Below are positions 21,868 to 36,400 of a stretch of 64,000 nt of DNA, in pieces. The DNA comes from Pictodentalium vernedei (lineage: Eukaryota; Mollusca; Scaphopoda; Dentaliida; Dentaliidae): NCBI GenBank assembly GCA_031216915.1, contig CM062292.1, forward strand, positions 6,759,920 through 6,823,919, in the 5' to 3' direction. How positions within the stretch are numbered: position 1 is the stretch's first letter; the number at the start of each line of letters is the position of its first letter. The notes below the pieces were generated by a model, which was not told the DNA's origin, ran no database searches, and worked only from the letters and a program-made list of their open reading frames with translations. Made by a program: the position numbers and the translations under genes.

Positions 21868-24800
21868 AGTGGGAGGGAACAGGACTGGTGACCACTATGT
21901 ACTCTCATCACTTACTGGAAGGGGACTGGACTAGTGACCACTATGTACTCTCATCACTTACTGGGAGGGAACTGGACAAGTGACCACTATTTACTCTCAT
22001 CACTTACTGGGAGGGAACATGACTAGTGACCACTATGTACTCTCATCACTTACTGGGAGGGAACTGGACTAGTGACCACTATGTACTCTCATCACTTACA
22101 GGGGGGAGGGGGGGGGGGGGACTGGACTAGTGACCACTATGTACTCTCATCACTTACTGGAAGGGAACTGGACTAGTGACCACTATGTACTCTCATCACT
22201 TACTGGGAGGGAACTGGACTAGTGACCACTATGTACTCTCATCACTTACTGGGAGGGAACTGGACTAGTGACCACTATGTACTCTCATCACTTACTGGGA
22301 GAGAATTGGACTAGTGACCACTATGTACTCTCATCACTTACTGGGAGGGAACTGGACAAGTGACCACTATTTACTCTCATCACTTACTGGGAGGGAACAT
22401 GACTAGTGACCACTATGTACTCTCATCACTTACTGGGAGGGAACTGGACTAGTGACCACTATGTACTCTCATCACTTACAGGGGGGAGGGGGGGGGACTG
22501 GACTAGTGACCACTATGTACTCTCATCACTTACTGGAAGGGAACTGGACTAGTGACCACTATGTACTCTCATCACTTACTGGAAGGGAACTGGACTAGTG
22601 ACCACTATGTACTCTCATCACTTACTGGGAGGGAACTGGACTAGTGACCACTATGTACTCTCATCACTTACTGGGAGGGAACTGGTCTAGTGACCACTAT
22701 GTACTCTCATCACTTACTGGGACGGAACTGGACTAGTGACCACTATGTACTCTCATCACTTACTGGGAGGGAACTGGACTAGTGACCACTATGTACTCTC
22801 ATCACTTACTGGGAGGGAACTGGACTAGTGACCACTATGTACTCTCATCACTTACAGGGGGGAGGGGGGGGACTGGACTAGTGACCACTATGTACTCTCA
22901 TCACTTACTGGAAGGGAACTGGACTAGTGACCACTATGTACTCTCATCACTTACTGGGAGGGAACTGGACTAGTGACCACTATGTACTCTCATCACTTAC
23001 TGGGAGGGAACTGGACTAGTGACCACTATGTACTCTCATCACTTACTGGGAGGGAACTGGTCTAGTGACCACTATGTACTCTCATCACTTACTGGGACGG
23101 AACTGGACTAGTGACCACTATGTACTCTCATCACTTACTGGGAGGGAACTGGACTAGTGACCACTATGTACTCTCATCACTTACTGGGAGGGAACTGCAC
23201 TAGTGACCACTATGTACTCTCATCACTTACTGGGAGGGAACTGGACTAGTGACCACTATGTACTCTCATCACTTACTGGGAGGGAACTGGACTAGTGACC
23301 ACTATGTACTCTCATCACTTACTGGGAGGGAACTGGACTAGTGACCACTATGTACTCTCATCACTTACTGGGAGGGAACTGCACTAGTGACCACTATGTA
23401 CTCTCATCACTTACTGGGAGGGAACTGGACTAGTGACCACTATGTACTCTCATCACTTACTGGGAGAGAATTGGACTAGTGACCACTATGTACTCTCATC
23501 ACTTACTGGGAGGGAACTGGACTAGTGACCACTATGTACTCTCATCACTTATAGGGGGGGGGGGCATGACTAGTGACCACTATGTACTCTCATCACTTAC
23601 TGGAAGGGAACTGGACTAGTGACCACTATGTACTCTCATCACTTACTGGGAGGGAACTGGTCTAGTGACCACTATGTACTCTCATCACTTACTGGGAGGG
23701 AACTGGACTAGTGACCACTATGTACTCTCATCACTTACTGGGAGAGAATTGGACTAGTGACCACTATGTTCTCTCATCACTTACTGGGAGGGAACTGGAC
23801 TAGTGACCACTATGTACTCTCATCACTTATAGGGGGGGGGGGGGGCATGACTAGTGACCACTATGTACTCTCATCACTTACTGGAAGGGAACTGGACTAG
23901 TGACCACTATGTACTCTCATCACTTACTGGGAGGGAACTGGTCTAGTGACCACTATGTACTCTCATCACTTACTGGGACGGAACTGGACTAGTGACCACT
24001 ATGTACTCTCATCACTTACTGGGAGAGAACTGGACTAGTGACCACTATGTACTCTCATCACTTACTGGGAGGGAACTGGACTAGTGACCACTATGTACTC
24101 TCATCACTTACTGGGAGAGAATTGGACTAGTGACCACTATGTACTCTCATCACTTACTGGGAGGGAACTGGTCTAGTGACCACTATGTACTCTCATCACT
24201 TACTGGGAGGGAACTGGACTAGTGACCACTATGTACTCTCATCATTTACAGGGAGGGAACTGGACTAGTGACCACTATGTACTCTCATCACTTACTGGGA
24301 GGGAACTGGACTAGTGACCACTATGTACTCTCATCACTTACTGGGAGGGAACTGCACTAGTGACCACTATGTACTCTCATCACTTACTGGGACGGAACTG
24401 GACTAGTGACCACTATGTACTCTCATCATTTACAGGGAGGGAACTGGACTAGTGACCACTATGTACTCTCATCACTTACTGGAAGGGGACTGGACTAGTG
24501 ACCACTATGTACTCTCATCACTTACTGGGAGGGAACTGGACTAGTGACCACTATGTACTCTCATCACTTACTGGGAGGGAACTGGACTAGTGACCACTAT
24601 GTACTCTCATCACTTACTGGGAGGGAACTGCACTAGTGACCACTATGTACTCTCATCACTTACTGGGACGGAACTGGACTAGTGACCACTATGTACTCTC
24701 ATCATTTACAGGGAGGGAACTGGACTAGTGACCACTATGTACTCTCATCACTTACTGGAAGGGGACTGGACTAGTGACCACTATGTACTCTCATCACTTA

Positions 24801-27214
24801 CTGGGAGGGAACTGGACTAGTGACCACTATGTACTCTCATCATTTACAGGGAGGGAACTGCACTAGTGACCACTATGTACTCTCATCACTTACTGGGACG
24901 GAACTGGACTAGTGACCACTATGTACTCTCATCATTTACAGGGAGGGAACTGCACTAGTGACCACTATGTACTCTCATCACTTACTGGGAGGGAACTGGA
25001 CTAGTGACCACTATGTACTCTCATCATTTACAGGGAGGGAACTGCACTAGTGACCACTATGTACTCTCATCACTTACTGGGACGGAACTAGTCTAGTGAC
25101 CACTATGTACTCTCATCACTTACTGGGAGGGAACTGGACTAGTGACCACTATGTACTCTCATCACTTACTGGAAGGGGACTGGACTAGTGACCACTATGT
25201 ACTCTCATCACATACTAGGACGGAACTGGACTAGTGACCACTATGTACTCTCATCACTTACTGGGAGGGAACTGGACTAGTGACCACTATGTACTCTCAT
25301 CACTTACTGGGAGGGAACTGGACTAGTGACCACTATGTACTCTCATCACTTACTGGGAGAGAACTGGACTAGTGACCACTATGTACTCTCATCACTTACT
25401 GGGAGGGAACTGGACTAGTGACCACTATGTACTCTCATCACTTACTGGGAGGGAACTGGACTAGTGACCACTATGTACTCTCATCACTTACTGGGAGGGA
25501 ACTGGACTAGTGACCACTATGTACTCTCATCACTTACTGGGAGGGAACTGGACTAGTGACCACTATGTACTCTCATCACTTACTGGGAGGGAACTGGACT
25601 GGTGACCACTAGGTACTCTCATCACTTACTGGGAGGGAACTGGACTAGTGACCACTATGTACTCTCATCACTTACTGGGAGGGAACTGGACTAGTGACCA
25701 CTATGTACTCTCATCACTTACAGGGTGGAGGGACTGGACTAGTGACCACTATGTACTCTCATCACTTACTGGGAGGGAACTGGACTAGTGACCACTATGT
25801 ACTCTCATCACTTATAGGGGGGGGGGGGCATGACTAGTGACCACTATGTACTCTCATCACTTACTGGGAGGGAACTGGACTAGTGACCACTATGTACTCT
25901 CATCACTTACTGGGAGGGAACTGGACTGGTGACCACTAGGTACTCTCATCACTTACTGGGAGGGAACTGGACTAGTGACCACTATGTACTCTCATCACTT
26001 ACTGGGAGGGAACTGGACTAGTGGCCACTATGTACTCTCATCACTTACTGGGAGGGAACTGGACTAGTGACCACTATGTACTCTCATCACTTACTGGGAG
26101 GGAACTGGACTAGTGACCACTATGTACTCTCATCACTTACTGGGAGGGAACTGGACTAGTGACCACTATGTACTCTCATCACTTACTGGGAGGGAACTGG
26201 ACTAGTGACCACTATGTACTCTCATCACTTACTGGGAGGGAACTGGACTAGTGACCACTATGTACTCTCATCACTTACTGGGAGGGAACTGGACTAGTGA
26301 CCACTATGTACTCTCATCACTTACTGGGAGGGAACTGGACTAGTGACCACTATGTACTCTCATCACTTACTGGGAGGGAACTGGACTAGTGACCACTATG
26401 TACTCTCATCACTTACTGGGAGGGAACTGGACTAGTGACCACTATGTACTCTCATCACTTATTGGGAGGGAACTGGACTAGTGACCACTATGTACTCTCA
26501 TCACTTACAGGGTGGGGGGACTGGACTAGTGACCACTATGTACTCTCATCACTTACTGGGAGGGAACTGGACTAGTGACCACTATGTACTCTCATCACTT
26601 ATAGGGGGGGGGGCATGACTAGTGACCACTATGTACTCTCATCACTTACTGGGAGGGAACTGGACTAGTGACCACTATGTACTCTCATCACTTACTGGGA
26701 GGGAACTGGACTAGTGACCACTATGTACTCTCATCACTTATAGGGGGGGGGGGCATGACTAGTGACCACTATGTACTCTCATCACTTACTGGGAGGGAAC
26801 ATGACTAGTGACCACTATGTACTCTCATCACTTACTGGGGGGGGGGGAACTGGACTAGTGACCACTATGTACTCTCATCACTTACTGGGGGGGGGGGGGG
26901 GAGGGAACTGGACTAGTGACCACTATGTACTCTCATCACTAACTGGGAGGGAACTGGACTAGTGACCACTATGTACTCTCATCACTTACTGGGAGGGAAC
27001 TGGACTAGTGACCACTATGTACTCTCATCACTTACTGGGAGGGAACATGACTAGTGACCACTATGTACTCTCATCACTTACTGGGGGGGGGGGGGGGGCT
27101 GGACTAGTGACCACTATGTACTCTCATCACTTACTGGGAGGGAACTGGACTAGTGATCACTATGTACTCTCATCACTTACTGGGAGAGAACTGAACTAGT
27201 GACCACTATGTACT
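21868..27214. repeat. 46-bp satellite array with G-tract variants
   Basis: About 116 copies of a 46-bp unit (GGACTAGTGACCACTATGTA, then CTCTCATCACTTACTGGGAG, then GGAACT). At least ten units carry an expanded G-run of roughly 8-18 bases replacing TGGGAGGGAA (near 22100, 22481, 22857, 23551, 23830, 25817, 26602, 26741, 26888 and 27083). Several multi-unit blocks recur, for example around 22300-22560 and 24400-24900. No gene is present. Confidence 0.98.
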
Positions 27215-27446
27215 AACGCCAGTTTGTCTCTCTGGCAAAGGAGCGAAATCGCTGTGTTTTCCTTATCACATTTTCTCCCTGATTGAATCGTTCACCAGAC
27301 GAGTCAATAACGGAGAAAGTGTGACAATAAAAAAACTTTAATCAATTGTTACCCTGTTTTCTGAGGGGGGGGGGAGGGGATTCTTACAGAATAACCTTAT
27401 CAACTGATCCCATACAACTCCTAAGAATGATCAAAGGGAAATTAAG
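27215..27446 (+). other. Stem-loop spacer between two satellites
   Basis: The inverted repeat CACATTTTCTCCCTGATTG ... CGAGTCAATAACGGAGAAAG lies at 27268-27325. A distal block (TTATCAACTGATCCCATAC, AACTCCTAAGAATGATCAA) leads into the 51-bp array. Both blocks align with 61185-61290 and 61780-61820, where a SINE interrupts them. Confidence 0.8.
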
Positions 27447-30400
27447 TTGAACTCAATGGAGACACCCACAGACAGTGATTTGTGTGGTGAGTGGTGTCTG
27501 AACTCAATAGAGATACCTACAGACAGTGATTTGTGTGGTGAGTGGTGTCTGAACTCAATAGAGATACCTACAGACAGTGATTTGTGTGGTGAATGGTGTC
27601 TGAACTCAATGGAGTTACCTACAGACAGTGATTTGTGTGGCGAGTGGTGTCTGAACTCAATAGAGATACCTACAGACAGTGATTTGTGTAGTGAGTGGTG
27701 TCTGAACTCAATAGAGATACCTACAGACAGTAATATGTGTGGTGAGTGGTGTCTGAACTCAATAGAGATATCTACAGACAGTGATTTGTGTGGTGAGTGG
27801 TGTCTGAACTCAATAGAGATACCTACAGACAGTGATTTGTGTGACGAGTGGTGTCTGAACTCAGTACAGATACCTACAGACAGGTATTTGTGTGGTGAGT
27901 GGTGTCTGAACTCAATAGGGATACCTACAGACAGTGATTTGTGTGGTAAGTGGTGTCTGAACTCAATGGAGATACCTACAGACACTAATTTGTGTGGAGA
28001 GTGGTGTCTGAACTCAATAGAGATACTACAGACAGTGATTTGCGTGGTGAGTGGTGTGTGAACGCTAAGGAGATACATAAAAACAGTAATTTGTGTGGTG
28101 AGTGGTGTCTGAACTCAATAGAGATACCTACAGACAGTGATTTGTGTGGTGAGTGGTGTCTGAACTCAAAAGAGATACCTACAGACAGTGATTTGTGCGG
28201 TGAGTGGTGTCTGAACTCAATAGCGATACCTACAAACAGTGATTTGTGTGGTGATTGGTGTCTGAACTCAATAGAGATACCTACAGACAGTGATTTGTGT
28301 GGTGAGTGGTGTCTGAACTCAATAGAGATACCTACAGACAGTGATTTGTGTGGTGAGTGGTGTCTGAACTCAATAGCGATACCTACAGACAGGGATTTGT
28401 GTGGTGAGTGGTGTCTGAACTCAACAGAGATACCACAGACAGTGATTTGTGCGGTGAGTGGTGTCTGAACTCAATAAAGATACCTACAGACAGTGATTTG
28501 TGTGGTGAGTGGTGTCTGAACTCAATAGTGATACCTACAGATAGTGATTTGTGTGGTGAGTGGTGTCTGAACTCAATAAAGATACCCACAGACAGTGATT
28601 TGTGTGGTGAGTGGGGTCTGAACTCAACAGAGATACCAACAGACAGGGAATTGTGTGGTGAGTGGTGTCTGAACTCAATACAGATTCCTACAGACAGTGA
28701 TTTGTGTGGTGAGTGGTGTCTGAACTCAATAGAGATACCAACAGACAGTGATTTGTGTGGTGAATGGTGTCTGAACTCAACAGAGATACATACAGACAGT
28801 GATTTGTGTGGTGAGTGGTGTCTGAACTCAATGGAGATACCTACAGACAGCGATTTGTGTGGTGAGTGGTGTCTGAACTCAATGGAGATACCTACAGACA
28901 GTGATTTGTGTGGTGAGTGGAGTCTGAACTCAATGAAGATACCTACAGACAGTAATATGTGTGGTTAGTGGCGTCTGAACTCAATAGAGACACCTACATA
29001 CAGTGATTTGTGTGGGGAGTCGTGTCTGAACTCAACTGAGATACCTACAGACAGTGATTTGTGTGGTGTCTGAACTCAATAGAGATACCTACAGACAGTG
29101 ATTTGTGTGGTGAGTGGTGTCTGAACTCAATGGAGATACCTACAGACAGTAATTTGTGCGGTGAGTGGTGTCTGAACTCAATAAAGATTCCTACAGACAG
29201 TGATTTGTGTGGTGAGTGGTGTCTGAACTCAATAGAGATACTTACAGACAGTGATGTGTGTAGTGAGTGGTGTCTGAACTCAATAGCGATACATACAGAC
29301 AGTGATCTGTGTGGTGAGTGGTGTCTGAACTCAATAGAGTTACCTACAGACATAGATATGTGTGGTGAGTGGTGTCTGAAGTCAATAGAGATACCTACAA
29401 ACAGTGATTTGTGTGGTGAGTGGTGTCTGAACTCAATGAAGATATCTACAGACAGTGATTTGTGTGGTAAGTGGTGTCTGAACTCAATGGAGATACCTAC
29501 AGACAGTAATTTGTGTGGTGAGTGGTGTCTGACCTCAGTGGAGATACCTACATACAGTGATTTGTGTGGTAAGTGGTGTCTGAACTCAATGGAGATACCT
29601 ACAGACAGCGATTTGTGTGGTGAGTGGTGTCTGAACTCAATACAGATACCTACAGACAGTAATTTGTGTGGTGAGTGGAGTCTGAACTCAATAGAGATAC
29701 CCACAGACAGTGCTATGTGTGGTGATTAGCATCTGAACTCAATGGAGATACCTACAGACAGTGATTTGTGTGGAGAGTGGTGTCTGAACTCAATGGAGAT
29801 ACCTACAGACAGTGATTTGTGTGGTGAGTTGTGTCTGAACTCAATGGAGATACCTACAGACAGTGATTTGTGTGGTGAGTGGTGTCTGAACTCAATAAAG
29901 ATACCTACAGACAGTGATTTGTGCGGTGAGTGGGGTCTGAACTCAACAGAGATACCTACAGACAGGGAATTGTGCGGTGAGTGGTATCTCAACTCAATAC
30001 AGATTCCTACGGACAGTGATTTGTGTGGTGAGTGGGGTCTGAACTCAATAGAGATACCTACAGACAGGGATTTGTGGGGTGAACGGTGTCTGAACTCAAT
30101 AGAAATACCTACAGATAGTGATTTTTGTGATGAGTGGAGTCTGAACTCAATAGAGATACCTATAAACAGTGAATTGTGTGGTGAGTGTTGTGGGAACTCA
30201 ATAGAGACACCTACAGACAGTAATTGGTGTGGTGAGTGGTGTGTGAACTCAATAGACAAACCTACAGTCAGTGATTTGAGTGGTGAGTGGTGTCTGAACT
30301 CAATAGAGATTCCTACAGACAGCGATTTGTGTGGTGAGCCGTGTCTGAACTCAACAGAGATACCTACAGACAGGGATTGATTTGTGTGGTGAGTGGTATC

Positions 30401-33400
30401 TGAACTCAATAGAGATACCTACAGACAGTGATTTGTGTGGAGAGTGGTGTCTGAAATCAACAGAGATACCTCCAGACAGGGATTTGTGTGGTGAGTCGTG
30501 TCTGAACTCAATAGAGATACCTACAGGCAGTGATTTGTGTGGTGAGTGGTATCTGAACTCAATAGAGATAACTACAGGCATGGATTTGTGCGGTGAATGG
30601 TGTCTGAACTCAATACAGATATTTACAGACAGTGATTTGAGTGGTGAGTGGTGTCTGAACTCAATAGAGATACCTGCAGACAGTGATTTGTGTGGTGACT
30701 GGTGCCTGAACTCAATAGCGATCCCTACAGACAGTGATTTGTGTGGTGAGTGGTGTCTGAACTCAATAGAGATACCTGCATGCAGGTATTTGTGTGGTGA
30801 GTGGTGTCTGACGTCAATAGCGATACCTACAGACAGTGATTTGTGTGGTGAGTGGTGTCTGAACTCAATAGAGATACATACAGACAGTGATTTGTGTGGT
30901 GAGTGGTGTCTGAACTCAATAGCGATACCAACAGACAGTGATTTGTGTGGTGAGTGGTGTCTGAACTCAATAGAGATACCAACAGACAGTGATTTGTGTG
31001 GTGAGTGGTGTCTGAACTCAATAGAGATACCTACAGACAGACATTTGTGTGGTGAGTGGTGTCTGAACTCAATGGAGATACCTACAGACAGTGATTTGTG
31101 TGGTGAGTGGTGTCTGAACTCAATAGCGATACCTACAGACAGTGAATTGTGTGGGGAGTGGTGTCTGAACTCAATAGAGATACCTACAGACAGTGTTTTG
31201 TGTGGTGAGTGGTGTCTGAACTCAATAGAGATACCTACAGACAGAGATTTGTGTGGTGAGTGGTGTCTGAACTCAATGGAGATACCTACAGACAGTGATT
31301 TGTGAGGTGAGTGGTGTCTGAAGTCAATAGAGATACCTACATGCAGGTATTTGTGTGGTGAGTGGTGTCTGAACTCAATAGAGATACCTAAAGACCGTGA
31401 TTTGTGTGGTGAGTGGTGTCAGAACTCAATGGAGATACCTACAGACAGTGATTTGTGTGGTGAGTGGTGTCTGAACTCAATAGAGATACCTACGGACAGT
31501 GATTTGTGTGATGAGTGGTGTCTGAACTCAATAGAGATGCCTACATGCAGGTATTTGTGTGGTGAGTGGTGTCTGAACTCAATAGAGATCCCTACAGACA
31601 GTGATTTGTGTGGTGAGTGGTGTCTGAACTCAATGGAGATACCTACAGGCAGCGATTTGTGTGGTGAGTGGTGTCTGAACTCAATAGAAATACCTACATG
31701 CAGGTATTTGTGTGGTGAGTGGGGACTGAACTCAATAGAGATACCTACAGACTGTGATTTGTGTGGTGAGTGGTGTCTGAACTCAAGAGAGGTACCTACA
31801 TGCAGGTATTTGTGTGGTGAGTGGTGTCTGAACTCAATAGAGATACCTACAGACCGTGATTTGTGTGGTGAGTGGTGTCAGAACTCAACGGAGATACCTA
31901 CAGACAGTGATTTGTGTGGTGAGTGGTGTATGAACTCAATAGCGATACCTACAGACAGTGATTTGTGTGGTGAGTGGTGTCTGAACTCAATAAAGATACC
32001 TACAGACAGTGATTTGTGCGGTGAGTGGGGTCTGAACTCAACAGAGATACCTACAGACAAAGAATTGTGCGGTGAGTGGTATCTGAACTCAATACAGATT
32101 CCTACGGACAGTGATTTGTGTGGTGAGTGGGGTCTGAACTCAATAGAGATACCTACAGACAGGGATTTGTGGGGTGAACGGTGTCTGAACTCAATAGAAA
32201 TACCTACAGATAGTGATTTTTGTGATGAGTGGAGTCCGAACTCAATAGAGATACCTATAAACAGTGAATTGTGTGGTGAGTGTTGTCTGAACTCAATAGA
32301 AACACCTACAGACAGTAATTGGTGTGGTGAGTGGTGTCTGAACTCAATAGACAAACCTACAGTCAGTGATTTGAGTGGTGAGTGGTGTCTGAACTCAATA
32401 GAGATACCTAAAGACAGTGATTTGTGTGGTGAGCCGTGTCTGAACTCAACACAGATTCCTACAGACAGTGATTTGTGTGGTGAGCCGTGACTGAACTCAA
32501 CAGAGATACCTACAGACAGGGATTGATTTGTGTGGTGAGTGGTATCTGAACTCAATAGAGATACCTACAGACAGTAATTTGTGTGGAGAGTGGTGTCTGA
32601 ACTCAACAGAGATACATCCAGACAGGGATTTGTGTGGTGAGTCGTGTCTGAACTCAATAGAGATACCTACAGGCAGTGATTTGTGTGGTGAGTGGTGTCT
32701 GAACTCAATAGAGATACCTACAGACAGTGATTTGTGTGGTGAATGGTATCTGAACTCAATAGAGATAACTACAGACATGGATTTGTGCGGTGAATGGTGT
32801 CTGAACTCAATACAGATATTTACAGACAGTGATTTGTGTGGTGAGTGGTGTCTGAACTCAATAGAGATACCTGCAGACAGTGATTTGTGTGGTGACTGGT
32901 GTCTGAACTCAATAGCGATCCCTACAGACAGTGATTTGTGTGGTGAGTGGGGTCTGAACTCAATAGAGATACATACAGACAGTGATTTGTGTGGTGAGTG
33001 GTGTCTGAACTCAATAGCGATACCTACAGACAGTGATTTGTGTGGTGAGTGGTGTCTGAACTCAATAGAGATACCAACAGACAGTGATTTGTGTGGTGAG
33101 TGGTGTCTGAACTCAATAGAGATACCCACAGACAGTGATTTGTGTGGTGAGTGGTGTCTGAACTCAATAGAGATACCTACAGACAGTGATTTGTGAGGTG
33201 AGTGGTGTCTGAACTCAATAGCGATACCTACAGACAGACATTTGTGTGGTGAGTGGTGTCTGAACTCAATGGAGATACCTACAGACAGTGATTTGTGAGG
33301 TGAGTGGAGTCTGAACTCAATGAACATACCTACAGACAGTAATATGTGTGGTTAGTGGCGTCTGAACTCAATAGAGACACCTACATACAGTGATTTGTGT

Positions 33401-36400
33401 GGGGAGTCGTGTCTGAACTCAATGGAGATACCTACAGACAGTGATTTGTGTGGTGTCTGAACTCAATAGAGATAACTACAGACAGTGATTTGTGTGGTGA
33501 GTGGTGTCTGAACTCAATGGAGATACCTACAGACAGTAATTTGTGCGGTGAGTGGTGTCTGAACTCAATAAAGATTCCTACAGACAGTGATTTGTGCGGT
33601 GAGTGGTGTCTGAACTCAATAGAGATACTTACAGACAGTGATTTGTGTAGTGAGTGGTGTCTGAACTCAATAGCGATAATACAGACAGTGATTTGTGTGG
33701 TGAGTGGTGTCTGAACTCAATAGAGTTACCTACAGAGATAGATATGTGTGGTGAGTGGTGTCTGAAGTCAATAGAGATACCTACAAACAGTGATTTGTGT
33801 GGTGAGTGGTGTCTGAACTCAATGAAGATATCTACAGACAGTGATTTGTGTGGTAAGTGGTGTCTGAACTCAATGGAGATACCTACAGACAGTAATTTGT
33901 GTGGTGAGTGGTGTCTGACCTCAGTGGAGATACCTACAGACAGTGATTTGTGTGGTAAGTGGTGTCTGAACTCAATGGAGATACCTACAGACAGCGATTT
34001 GTGTGGTGAGTGGTGTCTGAACTCAATACAGATACCTACAGACAGTAATTTGTGTGGTGAGTGGAGTCTGAACTCAATAGAGATACCCACAGACAGTGTG
34101 ATGTGTGGTGATTAGCATCTGAACTCAATGGAGATACCTACAGACAGTGATTTGTGTGGTGAGTGGTGTCTGAACTCAATGGAGATACCTACAGACAGTG
34201 ATCTGTGTGGTAAGTTGTGTCTGAACTCAATGGAGATACCTACAGACAGTGATTTGTGTGGTGAGTGGTGTCTGAACTCAATAAAGATACCTACAGACAG
34301 TGATTTGTGCGGTGATTGGGGTCTGAACTCAACAGAGATACCTACAGACAGGGAATTGTGCGGTGAGTGGTATCTCAACTCAATACAGATTCCTACGGAC
34401 AGTGATTTGTGTGGTGAGTGGGGTCTGAACTCAATAGAGATACCTACAGACAGGGATTTGTGGGGTGAACGGTGACTGAACTCAATAGAAATACCTACAG
34501 ATAGTGATTTTTGTGATGAGTGGAGTCTGAACTCAATAGAGATACCTATAAACAGTGAATTGTGTGGTGAGTGTTGTGGGAACTCAATAGAGACACCTAC
34601 AGACAGTAATTGGTGTGGTGAGTGGTGTGTGAACTCAATAGACAAACCTACAGTCAGTGATTTGAGTGGTGAGTGGTGTCTGAACTCAATAGAGATACCT
34701 AAAGACAGGGATTGATTTGTGTGGTGAGTGGTATCTGAACTCAATAGAGATACCTACAGACAGTGATTTGTGTGGAGAGTGGTGTCTGAAATCAACAGAG
34801 ATACCTCCAGACAGGGATTTGTGTGGTGAGTCGTGTCTGAACTCAATAGAGATACCTACATGCAGTGATTTGTGTGGTGAGTGGTATCTGAACTCAATAG
34901 AGATAACTACAGACAGTGATTTGTGTGGTGAGCCGTGTCTGAACTCAACAGAGATTCCTACAGACAGTGATTTGTGTGGAGAGCCGTGTCTGAACTCAAC
35001 AGAGATACCTACAGACAGGGATTGATTTGTGTGGTGAGTGGTATCTGAACTCAATAGAGATACCTACAGACAGTGATTTGTGTGGAGAGTGGTGTCTGAA
35101 ATCAACAGAGATACCTCCAGACAGGGATTTGTGTGGTGAGTCGTGTCTGAACTCAATAGAGATACCTACAGGCAGTGATTTGTGTGGTGAGTGGTATCTG
35201 AACTCAATAGAGATAACTACAGACATGGATTTGTGCGGTGAATGGTGTCTGAACTCAATACAGATATTTACAGACAGTGATTTGTGTGGTGAGTGGTGTC
35301 TGAACTCAATAGAGATACCTGCAGACAGTGATTTGTGTGGTGACTGGTGTCTGAACTCAATAGCGATCCCTACAGACAGTGATTTGTGTGGTGAGTGGTG
35401 TCTGAACTCAATAGAGATACCTGCATGCAGGTATTTGTGTGGTGAGTGGTGTCTGACGTCAATAGCGATACCTACAGACAGTGATTTGTGTGGTGAGTGG
35501 TGTCTGAACTCAATAGAGATACATACAGACAGTGATTTGTGTGGTGAGTGGTGTCTGAACTCAATAGCGATACCAACAGACAGTGATTTGTGTGGTGAGT
35601 GGTGTCTGAACTCAATAGAGATACCAACAGACAGTGATTTGTGTGGTGAGTGGTGTCTGAACTCAATAGAGATACCTACAGACAGACATTTGTGTGGTGA
35701 GTGGTGTCTGAACTCAATGGAGATACCTACAGACAGTGATTTGTGTGGTGAGTGGTGTCTGAACTCAATAGCGATACCTACAGACAGTGATTTGTGTGGG
35801 GAGTGGTGTCTGAACTCAATAGAGATACCTACAGACAGCGATTTGTGTGGTGAGTGGTGTCTGAACTCAATAGAGATACCTACAGACAGAGATTTGTGTG
35901 GTGAGTGGTGTCTGAACTCAATGGAGATACCTACAGACAGTGATTTGTGTGGTGAGTGGTGTCTGAAGTCAATAGAGATACCTACATGCAGGTATTTGTG
36001 TGGTGAGTGGTGTCTGAACTCAATAGAGATACCTAAAGACCGTGATTTGTGTGGCGAGTGGTGTCAGAACTCAACGGAGATACCTACAGAGAGTGATTTA
36101 TGTGGTGAGTGGTGTCTGAACTCAATAAAGATACCTACAGACAGTGATTTGTGTGATGAGTGGTGTCTGAACTCAATAGAGATACCTACATGCAGGTATT
36201 TGTGTGGTGAGTGGTGTCTGAACTCAATAGAGATCCCTACAGACAGTGATTTGTGTGGTGAGTGGTGTCTGAACTCAATGGAGATACCTACAGACAGCGA
36301 TTTGTGTGGTGAGTGGTGTCTGAACTCAATAGAGATACCTACATGCAGGTATTTGTGTGGTGAGTGGGGACTGAACTCAATAGAGATACCTACAGACTGT

